Assembly: GCA_016647705.1 (NCBI GenBank)
Contig: CM028328.1
Location: 6,039,311 to 6,103,310 of the forward strand
From: Eucommia ulmoides
Lineage: Eukaryota > Streptophyta > Magnoliopsida > Garryales > Eucommiaceae
Length of the DNA stretch: 64,000 bases
Direction: 5' to 3'
The translations under genes and the position numbers were made by a program. The notes below the pieces were generated by a model. It made no database searches. It saw only the letters and a list, made by a program, of their open reading frames with translations, and was not told where the DNA came from. Positions 12,416 through 24,464 of this stretch are shown here, one piece after another (position 1 is the stretch's first letter; each line of letters opens with the position of its first letter).

Positions 12416-13257
12416 ATAAAAAAAAATTAATTATATTTTGCACCCCTACCTAATTTTTTACCCCTATAATATTTTCATCAGCACCTACACTTTCTGTACT
12501 TCTGAATTAAGTGCAACAGTCAAGTTTTCCGTTAATTTTAACGGCCAAACGTAAAAAGTTAACAAAAATAAATTATTTAATATTAAATACCATTGATACC
12601 CTTCAAATTAAACAAATCACATTCAATTAATTTTAGAGGGGTGATTTAGGCATTTATTCAAAACTTTAGGATGGAAAAATGATATTTTACAAAACCCATG
12701 TCAACAGGCCTTTGCAAATCAAGAATACGCTTTGTAAATCTTCTTCACCGATCTCCTACATGAACCACCACCACTCCGACGGCGAACGACCACCACTACT
12801 GCGTTCTCCCTCTCTCTCTCTCTATATATATCTCTACAGAGACGTTAATAGATTCTTATTTAGTTGAAGTTTGAAACAAGAAAATTTGTTAAAACATATT
12901 ATTATTTTTTGATGTGTTGTTTGTAACGACTTGAACATTACATCTTGACTTTTGATTAATCTATTTACTTGTAATTTATATAATAGATTTTTTTAATAAT
13001 AAATTTATGCTTTACATTTAAATTGAAACTAAAGAAAATGAGAGCTAACATTACAACAAAATAAAACTAAACGTTTCTTTTCTTTCCTTTTTTTAAATTA
13101 TAAAACAAGTTAAAGAACAATTGCCGCTACCAAACACATTTCTATTCTCAATATTATTGAGAACAAAAACGTAATTCTTGTCCCATTTACTTGCGAGTAG
13201 AAAAACATAAAAACGGAAACATTAACCAAACCCCACCCTATTTTATCCTCAAAATAA
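12416..13257. other. Intergenic, no gene seen
   Basis: Mostly AT-rich sequence between the RNase H pseudogene and the 3' end of the TAF1A-like gene. The last ~120 bases resemble one end of the TTTAGTGTTTCTG MITE family (AACATTAACCAAACCCCACC). A (CT)n/(TA)n stretch lies near 12808-12835. Confidence 0.45.
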
Positions 13258-16200
13258 TCATTTTCCATTGATATTTGGGGTAAAATTTAAATAGAATCCA
13301 ATAGAATTTTGCATGTGCATTTGTAAGAAAGAAAGCATATCCTTATTTCCATCATCCTCTTGTAGACAAGCAAAAGCATTTACTACATACTTGAACTCTG
13401 CACCATAGAGATGAGCTGCAGATGCTGCTTTATAAGTTATCAGCTCCAACTCACCTGTTGCCAAATTAAAAAAGAAACAAGAAAATTGTAAGTAATAAAC
13501 AACGCAATAAAAGATCATTGCAACAATTTGAATTTCGTTGTCCATCAATTCACAAATTATTATATTTTTCAATGAGGCGCCGTTTGGTAACATTTTTGTC
13601 TGTTAGGGGTATGACTAATGTCCCATATCGGCTAGAAATTGAAAGGATCATAGATTTATAAGTATGGACAATATCTCCATTGGTATAGGGAGAATCCAAA
13701 AAGCCATGAGAGTTTAGGCCCACAGTAGACATTATCATTCCAATTCTTTCTAACCAAACGCCGCCTTAGAAATAAATATCATAGTGAGGTACCTGCTGCG
13801 ATCTCTGATGCGAGTATATTTTGGCTGAAGTGACGAGTCAACCACCATCTGCAACGAAACCTCCAATTCTTTTCAGAAGCGGCATTTGTGAACATTGTTG
13901 GGGTCGCATTTAAATTAACACAGCATCGCTCTTCCTCTCCATCTTCACCACCACCATTGAAACACACTGAAATTCGATCTTCTTCACAGTGAGAAAGCTT
14001 CAGGAAACAAGAAGCAAACTCCTTCCATGTGTAGCCTTTAGCATATGTAGAATCCAAATGCAAAGCTATTGTTTCCACCAGCTTTTCAAAAGCATAGAAC
14101 CCTGATATAGAGATTAATAAGGTGAAAAAAAAATATAAATAGTTTGTTCAAAATTACGAGGGTTGCAGCTAAGTCTAAGTCAGAAGTCACAGTGGTGTTT
14201 GCTTAGTGTTTTTGTTCCCATAATATTGGAACGGAAACAATTTTGTTCTGTTTTCAGAATATTTTTTTCTAACAATCTGGGTGCAAAACAGAACAGAAAT
14301 TACAAAATTAATTAAATCAATTTTTTATTTATTGAATTTTTTTGGGGGGTGGAGGTGGCTCACTATAAGATATTGAGAATAATGAGGAAAAAGAAGTAAA
14401 AATAGTTTGTTCAAAACAGTGTTGTAAAAGGCGGGGTGTTTGGCGGGACGTTTTGGTTTGTCCGGAGCGGGGCGTAAGCCCCGCGAGACATGAATTTTTA
14501 ATATTTAAAAAATATTATATATAATTAAAAAATTGCAAAAAAAATAATTAAAAAGGATATATTATAGATAATATTATAATTATTACTTATTACGTTACAA
14601 TTTATAAATAAAATATATAAAAAATTAAAGTAACCTTACCATTCTAGCCCTCCATTACTTATAATATTATATTAAGATGAAATATTAAAAAAACCTAAAG
14701 GGTCAAATGTACAATTAAGTCAATTATTAAACATAGATTTATCAAGATGAAATATTTAAAAACTAAGGGGTCAAATGTATAATTTAATTAATTATTAAAC
14801 ATAGATCTAGACCTAGGAGCTTCTACTTGGGAATTGGGATGTCAAAAGACGACGATAATCGGCTCAGCTACCACCGGCGGACGTAGCTCTAGCCGACAAT
14901 AATCCGCTCTATGATGACAATCGGAGGAGCTACCACCGGAGTACGCAGCTCTAGCCTCTATGACGACGATCGGAGGAGCTACCACTGGCAACCTCGGCCA
15001 CCATCGTCAACATCTCCACTCTACGATTTCCTTCTTCTCTCAATTTTCTTCTTTTCTCTTTGCAAAACCCTAGGCGTACGCCCTGGGCGTTGCTAGGTGA
15101 GGATGGGCGACGCTCACCAGGTTTTGCGCCCCCCCCACCGCCCAGGAGAGATTTCCTTATGCCCTGCCCCTGTTCGCGCCCTAGGGCTCACCCTGCCAAC
15201 GCCTTTTACAACACTGGTTCAAAATTACAAATGAGAGTTGCAGCTAATTTTAAGCCGGACATTAAAGCGGAGTTTTGCTTAGTGCCTGCTCCTAGAAATC
15301 TGTTTTGCTTTCTGATTTGTTTTCTAAAAATATGGGAGCAAAAGGTGGAATTTGCCTAGTGTTTTTGTTCCTAGAAATCTTGGAACATAAACAATTTTGT
15401 TCTGCTTCCCGAATTTTTTCCCCTCAACATATGGGAGCAAAACAGAAACAATTTTTTTGTTCCTATATTTTTGTTTCTATTCAGAGGATTCCAGGAACAA
15501 TTGTGGGGAACAGAAACAGAAAACTGAGAACAGAAACACTAAAACACAGGGCCGACATCATTACATAAACAAACAGTAAAAGATTGTATACCATGTTGAT
15601 GAATGCTGATAAGCCTTGCCAATGAGCGGCTACATGTTGGATCTCTCTTCAGGATTTCCTCAAAGCATGTCGAAAGCTCGAGATAGTTGCTACTTTTGAA
15701 ATGCTCCAAGATTCCAACTTTCAATCTGGACCGAAGTAAAAATCAAAAGGATGTGAAAAAGACAAGACAGAAAGTCAATAGCTTTTTATTATTTTAATTG
15801 GCTAAGGACTTGAAAGTATAAAAAGGGAACAAATCTTGGTCCTCTATACTTACTCAATAGCATATGTATAAATAAATAAATAAGGTATTAGCAGGCTTAA
15901 TGTTGCCTTGTTATCATCGGAAGTTTTTGACGCATTCTTTTGGGGAAAAAAATTAGTCCTATGTTCGAACTTCTAAGCAACCAAACACAGTTGTGGCATG
16001 CTTGATAAAAAAAAATTAAGTGCTTAAAATTATTATATTAAGCACTTAATCAATTAAGTTTGTTTGATAAATATAATTAATATCGCTTAATTAATTAAGT
16101 TAACTTAAAAATTAACTTAAAATGTGAGCAAAAATTCGGCCGATCCCCCTTCACTTATTTCATTTTTGCTTAATGCACTCCATTGTTTCACACTTAAAAA

Positions 16201-19200
16201 AAAAATTACATTTTGACCATTTTGCTCTTGATCCCCTATGAGGATTTAATTAGGTTAGGTTTAATGAGATTTAGATTAACTTTGGTTTATTTTATTATTT
16301 CAATTTTATTTTAAATTTAAATTATTGATATAATTTAATTTAAGCAATCAAAATACATAAAAAAAATACATAATATTTACATATTTTTGGGTTAATTTTT
16401 ATTTTTAATTTTAATATAAAAAATTATTTAAAAACTATAGTTAATTTTTAATTTTAATATATATTTTTTTAAAAAAAAAAGGGCACTTGATTTTATAATT
16501 TTGTTCTCAATTTTTTTATATTATCTTGATTAAAGGGTAAATATGTAAATTAAACAATTTTCAGCATACAAATTTTGTACTTATCAAACAAAGAAAAAAA
16601 ATTCAACAATTAAATTTTCAGCACTTAAAATGTTGATTTTATCAAACAACCTTCTCATATTTTCAGCACTTAAAAATTAAGTGGTTATTAAACACGTCCT
16701 TAGTGTATGTTTGGTTGAGTGGAAAAAAAGGTAGGTGGGGAAATAAAAAAGAAAATAGGATGGAAAATGGAAGGAAAAATGGGAGGAAAAAAAATCTTGT
16801 TTGGTAAGGGAGGAAAATGGGATGGAAAAGAAAAAAATGATGAAAAAAAGGCTCTTCTCACTAAGGGTGTAAGAATTACCCGGAACCCACCCGCCTGGAT
16901 TGCCTCGGTTTCGGTCGGATTGTCTCTTACAATTTTTTGTCACACCCAAACCCACCCCACCCGCTCATAGGGAGTATGCGGATCGGTTGCCATTTACCCA
17001 CACCTAACTAACCCGAACCAGACCGAAACTTGTTATATTACAAACTTCCCCCTATATATATAGAAACCTCCTCAGATCTCTAAACCCTAATCTCAATTTT
17101 TCACCGCCTCACTCCTCTCTCTTCTTATCTCTCTATCTCTCTCATCTATCTGGATCCAGCTCTCTCTCTCAGTCCTCTCATTTTTTCACCGCCTCTCACT
17201 CCTCAGATGAGAGATCTCATGTTCTGAGCTTCGACATCGTCTTTCACCCTTCGCCGCTTCGTGTTCTGTTGTCGCCACCGTCTTTCGTTGGAAAGAAATT
17301 GTTAATAATAAATTACCTAGAGAAATAGGTAAAAGAAATTTCCAGCCAAGATTGAGTAGTTGATCTATTCTGAGTCTCATCAAAGTCCATCTTGTTGTGA
17401 TAGTCATATGTTGTTCTTCGCCGTCGTCTATTTTCTTTACATATGTGTAAGTTTCTTCCCTTTTTGGTTAGGGTTTGTTTTGAAATCTGTTCAAGCTTGT
17501 TTTGTTAGGGTTTAATAGTTTCATGTTTTGTTTCAATTAATTAAAATTCGTTTCAATTTGTTCATTTTCGATCTCTATCTCTCTCGATCAGTTTAGATCT
17601 AGTTGGCCTTCTTCATTACCCGAAACCCGCCCGCACCCGAATCACCAAAACCCGATCGGATGACTGGATGTCAGGGATCGGCTTCAGTCGGATTTGTTGC
17701 TCTGAAAAAATTCGGTTTCGGGGGAAAAAACAGCCCTTCCCCCGAAACGCCCACCCGATTTACACCCCTACTTCTCACCTACTTTTTCCCTCTCAAATAT
17801 GGGATGAAAATGGAGGGAAAATGGTTGAAATTTGAGGAAGGGATCAAAATAACAATTATGCCCTCATCCTTTTATATCCTATCTACCCATTCATATATAA
17901 GGTTTTTGGATTTTTTTTTTAATTTTAATTTTATTTGTTAGTAATGTACGTATATTGTATTTAATGATGATTACTATAATTATAATCCTATTCCAGTTAA
18001 TTATTTTCTTATTAGTTAGTGAATTGCTCATTTTTATATGATTTGAAATACTGATGATAGATTTTTTATTTTGTTCTGTAATATGTAAGGATATTAGTAA
18101 ATTAAATGAATGTATAATTTTTTTCTTTTTATTTTTCTTTCCTTACTAAACATAAAATATTATACTTTTCTCCTTTTATATCCCTCCAACAAAACAACCC
18201 TAAAGAAAATAATTTTTCTTCCACAAAGGATACAAAAAATATCTTTTCATTTCCTTTCCTTTTCCATTCTTCCAAACAAACAGTCTTAAGGTGTTAGAGA
18301 AGGGATTATCACCTCAAAGACAGAGTTGTGTCTGAATGATCATTAAACTTTTCAAGTTCGTCGAGAGCCTCCCTAACTTGATCTCCCATAATCAGCATCT
18401 GGCAAAAAGCTATAACTTGACCATCAAGATTTCAAAATGCGAGAGTTTACTTCTTTACATTATTAAAGATTTATTTAATTATTCTTTTTTTTTGTTGTTG
18501 TTGAGGGGGGGGGAGGGGGAAGCCATCCACATTGGCATGAAACATAGAACAGAACAAAGGTGTGTTACTTCACAAGGGAACAGTGCTCTATCCGTGTACT
18601 TATGTTGCTGCTATTTTCCAGCTTTTTTTCTACTTTACTTGTTTTAGGGGAGGAGGGAGAGTGGGTGGAGTAGTATCACAAAATAAATACCGATGGTGCT
18701 CACCACAAGATAAGCAGATTAAAGGTTTGAGAACATCATGCACTTAAATTTAACTAAGTGTAGAAAACAGTTTGGAGAACTGATAAAATTATAATCAGCT
18801 TTATTTATGATGCAAAAAAAATAAATCAAGGAAAAAGGCATAAAACCAAAACTAGAGTAAATTTTCTGACAATATGGGAATGAAATATATGCATACCTGT
18901 ATCAAAGGAAGTAAGGCCTCAGAAACTGGTGGTGTTGAATAAAGAGCAAGTCGCAAATACTTCACTGCATTATGATAGTGGTCATTTCTCAATGTCCTGT
19001 GCAAGTCAATCGCATCTTCCAATTTTTCATTAGAATCAGGCAACCTTAAAGGCAACAACCATGATTCCATACCTGATGTACAAGAAAACGCATTTAGCAT
19101 ATACTATCAGAAATTCAAACGATGATATCTTGAGGCCAAGATGCTTAGCTAGCGTTTGGAAGCATGGAAATGGAGCCTTGAATTGAAATTAGAAATGAAC

Positions 19201-22200
19201 ACATTAAAATTTAGAAATTTTCATGTGTTCGTTTTCAATTCCAATTCCAAGGCCCCATTACGTACAATCAAATACTACCTTAATTGAAATTATAAAGAAA
19301 ACCGTTAACGTTTGATGGGATTAAGTACAATTCCCTATCATAGTTGTTAGCAATCAAACAAATTTTAAACTCACCATGGCCATAGAAAATGGAAGCATTA
19401 GGTATGTCTCCACCATCACCAGAAATAGATTGCTCTTCATCACTTCTTTCATTGGGGTTCATGTAGAATTGTGGATGATAAATTTCATCGGGAACCTCTT
19501 TTTTGACAGGACATAACACCACCTTGGAAACTTCTTGATGTTGACCGGCATCAATTCCCAAACCAATGTCTTTATCAATCCTAATGGAGGAGTTTGAGTT
19601 GCATGAAAAGGGGGAACTAGCTTCTTGGCCTACAGCAGCATCACGTTCCTCGGAACTGTCAATTGACATGTCCAATCTAGTTTCCAAAGTTTCTGATTGC
19701 ATGGGTACAGCATTTGAACCGTTTGCATCTTTTAATTGGTATTCTTCTGGAAGATTAGAGTACCATAGTTGGTAAAAACTCAACCCAACAACCAAATTTG
19801 AAATTGGATCACTATCGGATCCACGCTCTTGCATGATGCTGATAAGAACACCATAAGAACTAATCAAGTTGGAGCCCTTGATACACTAACGCACTGTTTG
19901 GTAAAGCTTTTTGAAGCATTTTTTTTTATAATTACAAAAGTTAATTGTATAAAAAAATACTTTTACTCAAAAGCAAAAGCAAAAGCAAAAATCGAGTTTG
20001 CGCTTGACAAACTTAGGGATGATATCCTCGTGTTATCCATATAATAATCTACTAATCGAAAAGAATTTTGTAGAGATGTCCCATCAATATCTAAAATATA
20101 AATCTAAGAAGTGAAAAAAAATATTGCTTTTCCAAAAAAATTACTTGATGATTTTTAAAAGTAGTTTTTTAATCAAAACAAACGCTACATTTATCTAAAA
20201 GCGAAAAAAAAAAACATACTTAACATGGACATTAGTAACCACAAAGTTGCTTTTTAAAGAGCAAAACAAATGCTACTTTTATAAAAAAGCGAAAACAAAA
20301 ATACTATACTTAACATGGACTAGTAACTATATACTGCCCAGAGAGGACTTGTCTTGGGAACATGGAAGTTGTCAAAAGGTTAGATATTACAAATATCAGA
20401 ATTGGTGATTCACTAGTTTCACCAACATCAATTTTCACTTCTGTTACACCTAAAACAAGTGGAATTATAGATACATCACAATGCACAATTCATCAAGAAA
20501 CATAGTACTTCAAACATGAGAAGCCCAACATCTTTGCGTAAGAGCTTCCAAGATTCATCATCATTATGCACAATTGAACAAGTAATGAAACTTGGTTGGT
20601 TGGAAAATTTATTTCAATTTGATAACTAAATCATCAATACTGGAAAGGTGAAAGAGAACGAAAGGGATACAACGAGACATACCACATAACAGCCTGATGC
20701 GCATCCTCAGTATCCCCTTGTGAAAGACAAAACAGGATGAACTCTAACTGAACAGCAAATCTATCCTGCGCAAAATTCAACCCCATAAGAATACACTAAC
20801 ACCACATCAAGATTCAAAAAATAGAGAAAATAATCTATTTGTTTTATTCTTCCAATCCCAATCAAAGATTGTAGCTTCTGCATTGCCTGCACTGCTAGGG
20901 AAACTATGATCCAAGGAAGAGCAAACATGACGTGACAATGGCATAGTAATACAGGAAAAACATGAAAATCTTGGAGACAACCCAAGATGGGACACAGCAA
21001 AATTATTCTACATGTGCTTAGGGTTCCGAAAGATATTGCGAAAACTTACTTAAATCTATACGGCCAAATAGCAAATAAACATGAAAAAGAGTGTAGACAG
21101 ATAAAAGAGTAATATCAATCATTATACAGAAAATTATGTTAGCCAATCCCTTCAAAATATATGTATTTGATACATGCACTACAATTTTAGTAATACTTGG
21201 AGAGATGGTATATAAAAAGTTGGAAATCAGGAGATCCCTCAGGTTGATCATTTTAGATAAAACGAATCATAATACTTTCAATTTCCAATTCTCAAATATC
21301 CACAGATTTATATAATAAGAGAAACATGTATCTGCACGTTCAGATATAGAAGGGAAAAAATACCAGAAGATTCATACAAAGGAATACAAATCTTTGCTTC
21401 ACTTTTTCCCAGTGAGTTTTTTTAATTTGAAATTTCTTACTTATGGACCCTTCCTTTAACAACTATAAGTCCGTATACGATAATTTCTAAGGCCCTCTAA
21501 TGTTGCTAGGTAATTATTACAGACCGTATATGATAATTTCTAAGGCCCCCTCTAATGTTGCTAAATAATTATTATCGACATACTGTAATTCTCCTCCTAT
21601 TTGGAGAAGTAGGTTATCAGCAAAAATGACAAAGCAACTCACGTTTTAGAACACTGATTATCATGCATCGTCAAAAAGTCGCAAGGCAAGTGTCCAAGTA
21701 GTGTAAAACACGTGTCAACGGCTGATACGAGCAGAAGCCTTCTTTAGGAGACCCTGTGTTTCGAACTTTTGCCAAAACTAATAAGCAACGCCATGCACAT
21801 CATCTTTGCATCAGATGTACACATGTTTACATGTAACATCCTTCCTATCCTTTTCCTTTCCTCAATTTTCGTTATGTTATGTATGTGACTATGTAAATTC
21901 AACAACTCCTAGTTGCGACATAGCAGTTTCTTTAGGATCAACAAGTGGGAAAATCTGTTCAGTTGTTAAACATGCATACTTGGATGGTGAATTGTGAACA
22001 GTTCATGATTGGCCAATAAACCACAACCATACTTGAGTGCAGCAAGAATTTACTTTTATAGCATAAGAAACACCTGGTCTCGCTTCAAGCACCAAAAATT
22101 TAATCCAGATGCACTTTGCTTAGATATACAAAACATTAGTATCAAGAAGGGCTAATCTTTGAATACAAGTGACTTAGCATTGTGTGTGGTGTTCATTGTA

Positions 22201-23893
22201 GCAAAAGGTAAAAGGGCATGCTTAACAAGTTGTCATATATCCCATATAAATCTAAACCATTCGTTAAGAAGACTTTTCTGTCAATTCATTTGATAAGAAT
22301 TTTAAGAACCCACCAATAAACTTTGTTGCTTACTAGGCAGGCAGCAGGCTTGATTCTAAAGTTCGAATAAGGAATCCATGACCCCTTTTCTCCAACCATA
22401 AGTGGAATTGGTTGAATCAGGATAACTCTTTCTTAAACAAGAGGACTTTGTCATATTTGACTTATTCTGAAACAAGTTTTAAAATCCTAGTGACAAAATA
22501 ACCAAAAAACAGATTGATCAATATAATTGAATTCCCAAAATGCTCAAACAAACAAAAAAAGGAAAAGAATGATAAAAATGCAAAAGATGCTAAGGATGAT
22601 GTATTACACTCATTGGCCGACCTTTCACTACCCCAATCTTTTTCATCCATAATTCATAGATATTTTGGATCTTCCTTGAGTTGATACAACCACCTTTTAT
22701 GTGCTTGAGAACTTCCATTGCAGACTACAAAAAATCGTGAAAAATGATTAAATGAAAAAAATCGAGTGATACGTCATGTCAAGAGAAAATCATGATATTG
22801 CATAAGGAAGTCTGCATTGGAGCATGGACACGAGAACACAGTGGCAGTAGGGAGCCAAACAACCAAATGGACGTTGCCGCAAAGATAATAAAAGTTAGTT
22901 CATAAACATTAAATAACTTCTCGTACAAGTAACTAAAAAAAAAGACTTTTTTTAGGCATTGTCAGTAAAGCCGGTAATTCTTAAACACACACTTTATCCC
23001 CTCAAATTACCGCCCAAAGGGTGAAATGCATAAAGTGTTTGTTTATTTAAATACTCATGAGAAAAATTAGAACACAAATCTTAAATTTCAAGCTTCGCAC
23101 TCTTTATTGTCATCCTCTGCTACAACTCACTAAAATTTGCGCATTTTCTCTCTCATATGTTTATCTACTTTCTATGTAGACTTGGATATTAAATATCCAT
23201 GAGCCCGTGTATTTATCCATTTATAAATAATTCGTAGCCGATAAATGGCTTTTGCGCATTTTTGTACACTTAGAGCCATGAAAAATATTTAGTTTCGCAA
23301 TTCAATAAGAAGCTAAGATAATAATGTGTATAATAGCAATGACATATAGTAAAACTTAAATAACAAGGACATAAGATGAGTTTCTGAGAACTTATGAATC
23401 ACTTCTTATGCATATAAGTACAAGGTGAGTTGCTCCAGAAATATTAATGAAGAACATATATTTCCCGTTGCATTAATTTAATTCTAATTTTGATTCTTCC
23501 ATCGTATGCAAAATTTATAGAGCCTATCCTCCTAGGGTTTACTGACAAAAACGGCAGTTGACATAGCATTCAAACAATAATTTGAAATATACATAAGAGG
23601 CACTGCAACCATACCACATATTTAAACCGATTCCTGGAAATCGAGCTTTCTTTGCAAGTCCCTTTGAGGAGAACGCTGAGTACGCCGCTCGCTTCATCCC
23701 AATTGTGCCGCCGCACGAGTTCCCGCAGAAGCATCTGCAGTCTGCGCCGATGCTCCCACCGCAAGCTCCCGTAATCTGATCGCAGGCTTCCGATGCCTCT
23801 ACGTAGTGCATAGGAAGGCTTTGTCTTCGCAAGTATGATTCCGTTGATCTTAGCCTTCGAAGGAGAATCATCGACAGTGACGGCAATAACCAT
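13258..23893 (-). CDS. TAF1A: RNA polymerase I TBP-associated factor subunit A-like protein, nine exons
   Basis: Complete 614-aa frame. Exons (minus): 23893-23615, 22724-22608, 20765-20683, 19838-19375, 19072-18897, 18398-18313, 15725-15592, 14101-13793, 13454-13258. All introns are GT-AG and phases close. Recognisable blocks: [17 protein letters not shown] (63-79), an acidic serine-rich linker (about 200-310), [41 protein letters not shown], and [13 protein letters not shown] (526-538). Their order matches the plant TAF1_subA family as I remember it. In animals this protein is a subunit of the SL1 factor that recruits Pol I to rDNA, so a nuclear role in rRNA transcription is inferred. The frame stays open upstream to about 24100 without an ATG, so ATG 23893 is the best start. 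The exon 1 donor was preferred over GT at 23617 by family spacing. Confidence 0.86.
13576..13765. mobile_element. MITE in TAF1A intron 8 with a snRNA-promoter-like motif
   Basis: Inverted ends GGCGCCGTTTGGTAAC and AACCAAACGCCGCC are flanked by TGA and TTA (one mismatch). Inside, GTCCCATATCG (13620-13630) is close to the plant snRNA upstream sequence element RTCCCACATCG. A TTTATAAG box follows 24 bases later (13655-13662). No U-snRNA sequence follows. Confidence 0.6.
14124..14416. repeat. Duplicated intron 7 segment of the TAF1A-like gene
   Basis: Sequence around 14138-14180 (ATAGTTTGTTCAAAATTACG, then GAGGGTTGCAGCTAA) recurs at about 14401-14416. It continues on the far side of the hAT insertion at 15217-15255 (AAATTACAAATGAGAGTTGC). 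The duplicated block runs on into a TTTAGTGTTTTTGTTCC MITE in both copies (about 14192 and 15262). The duplication therefore came before the hAT insertion. Confidence 0.7.
14417..15216. mobile_element. Non-autonomous hAT element in TAF1A intron 7
   Basis: The 800-bp element has terminal inverted repeats CAGTGTTGTAAAAGGCG and CGCCTTTTACAACACTG (17 bp, perfect). The exact 8-bp target duplication is GTTCAAAA (14409-14416 and 15217-15224). The ends are GC-rich. No transposase is present. Confidence 0.93.
15262..15553. mobile_element. MITE of the TTTAGTGTTTCTG family in TAF1A intron 7
   Basis: The region contains two stacked left-end-like segments (TTTTGCTTAGTGCCTGCTCC near 15273 and TTTGCCTAGTGTTTTTGTTC near 15351) and one right end (GAACAGAAACACTAAAACAC near 15530). 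It ends about 40 bp before the exon 7 donor. It is probably two copies or an internally duplicated copy. Confidence 0.55.
15995..16699. mobile_element. AT-rich MITE in TAF1A intron 6
   Basis: GGCATGCTTGATAA with AAGTGCTTAAAATTA at the left mirrors CAGCACTTAAAAATTAAG and TTATTAAACACGTCC at the right. No convincing target duplication was found. It abuts the next MITE. Confidence 0.5.
16703..18285. mobile_element. Tourist-like MITE in TAF1A intron 6, split by a hAT element
   Basis: Left end GTGTATGTTTGGTTGAGTGG and right end CCATTCTTCCAAACAAACAG are imperfect inverted matches, flanked by TTA (16700-16702 and 18286-18288). Without the nested hAT element the MITE is about 666 bp. It ends 27 bp from exon 6. 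Confidence 0.7.
16862..17770. mobile_element. Nested non-autonomous hAT element
   Basis: The 909-bp insertion starts TAAGGGTGTAAG and ends TTTACACCCCTA, with the exact 8-bp duplication CTTCTCAC (16854-16861 and 17771-17778). Subterminal ACCCG-type motifs recall those of the coding hAT element at 33304. No transposase is visible. Confidence 0.92.
19148..19279. mobile_element. 132-bp Tourist-like MITE in TAF1A intron 4
   Basis: Ends GCTAGCGTTTGGAAGCATGG and CAATCAAATACTACC are inverted relatives, flanked by TTA (19145-19147 and 19280-19282). The interior contains AATTCCAATTCC-type sequence shared with the element at 55393. Confidence 0.75.
19886..20330. repeat. Diverged MITE of the CACCGTTTGGTAA family in TAF1A intron 3
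   Basis: GCACTGTTTGGTAAAGC at the left, internal TTATCC...ATAATC...AAAAGAATTT and AAAAGCGAAAA motifs are shared with the copies at 6498, 49972 and 52867. The right end contains two diverged copies of a ~90-base unit ending ACTTAACATGGAC. No clean right terminus was found. Confidence 0.45.
21471..21575. repeat. 53-bp tandem duplication in TAF1A intron 2
   Basis: Two adjacent copies of a unit starting CCGTATAnGATAATTTCTAA and ending TAATTATTA are seen, with a few differences. The rest of the 1.8-kb intron shows no feature I can support. Confidence 0.75.
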
Positions 23894-24456
23894 CCCGAGA
23901 GATTTCGTTTTCTTCTTTTTGAGCTCGAAGACGTTGGTGGCAAAAGAAGAGGAAGAAGCGATGACGGCGACAACAACAATCCAAGACGGTAGTGGCAGCA
24001 AAGGCGACGTCGACAGCGATGAGCACGAGCCGCAACGGCGATGACACGCAACGAGAGGCAAGGGCGGTGCCCGGCCCGTTGTGGCGCAGAGAGAGAGTCT
24101 AAAATTAGAAATAGGAATAGGAAATGAGTAGGGTTTTATGTAAGAGGGACAATTTGGTCATTAAATTTTCAAAAGAGGAGTTGTGAAATGAGTACCTCCT
24201 TTCACTACTATTTCTCAATTAGAAGAATTTGACAAATTCCTTCTCATAGATAGCCAAACAATGTATTTGTTAAAAAAATATTTTGAAATCTCTTTCCCAA
24301 ATCAAATCCCTTACCTAAACACAACATTAATAAATACTTACAGATGTTTCACTTTAAAAAGATTTAAATTCTAATAATTTTTTTCTTCTTAAATTTTTTT
24401 ATTTTTCATCGATTATCATAAACAAATCACAATCATCAAAATAAATTTCCTTTGTG
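23894..24456. other. Upstream region of the TAF1A-like gene
   Basis: The first ~200 bases are GC-richer and open in the gene's frame back to a stop near 24100, but contain no in-frame ATG. This is probably 5' UTR and proximal promoter on the minus strand. The remainder is AT-rich without a visible feature. Confidence 0.45.
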
Positions 24457-24464
24457 ATTAAGAG

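Noticed and set aside
23539-24051. 170-aa minus-strand frame overlapping exon 1 of the TAF1A-like gene
   Set aside because: Wrong frame for the conserved [12 protein letters not shown] block; the alternative frame splices correctly into exon 2.
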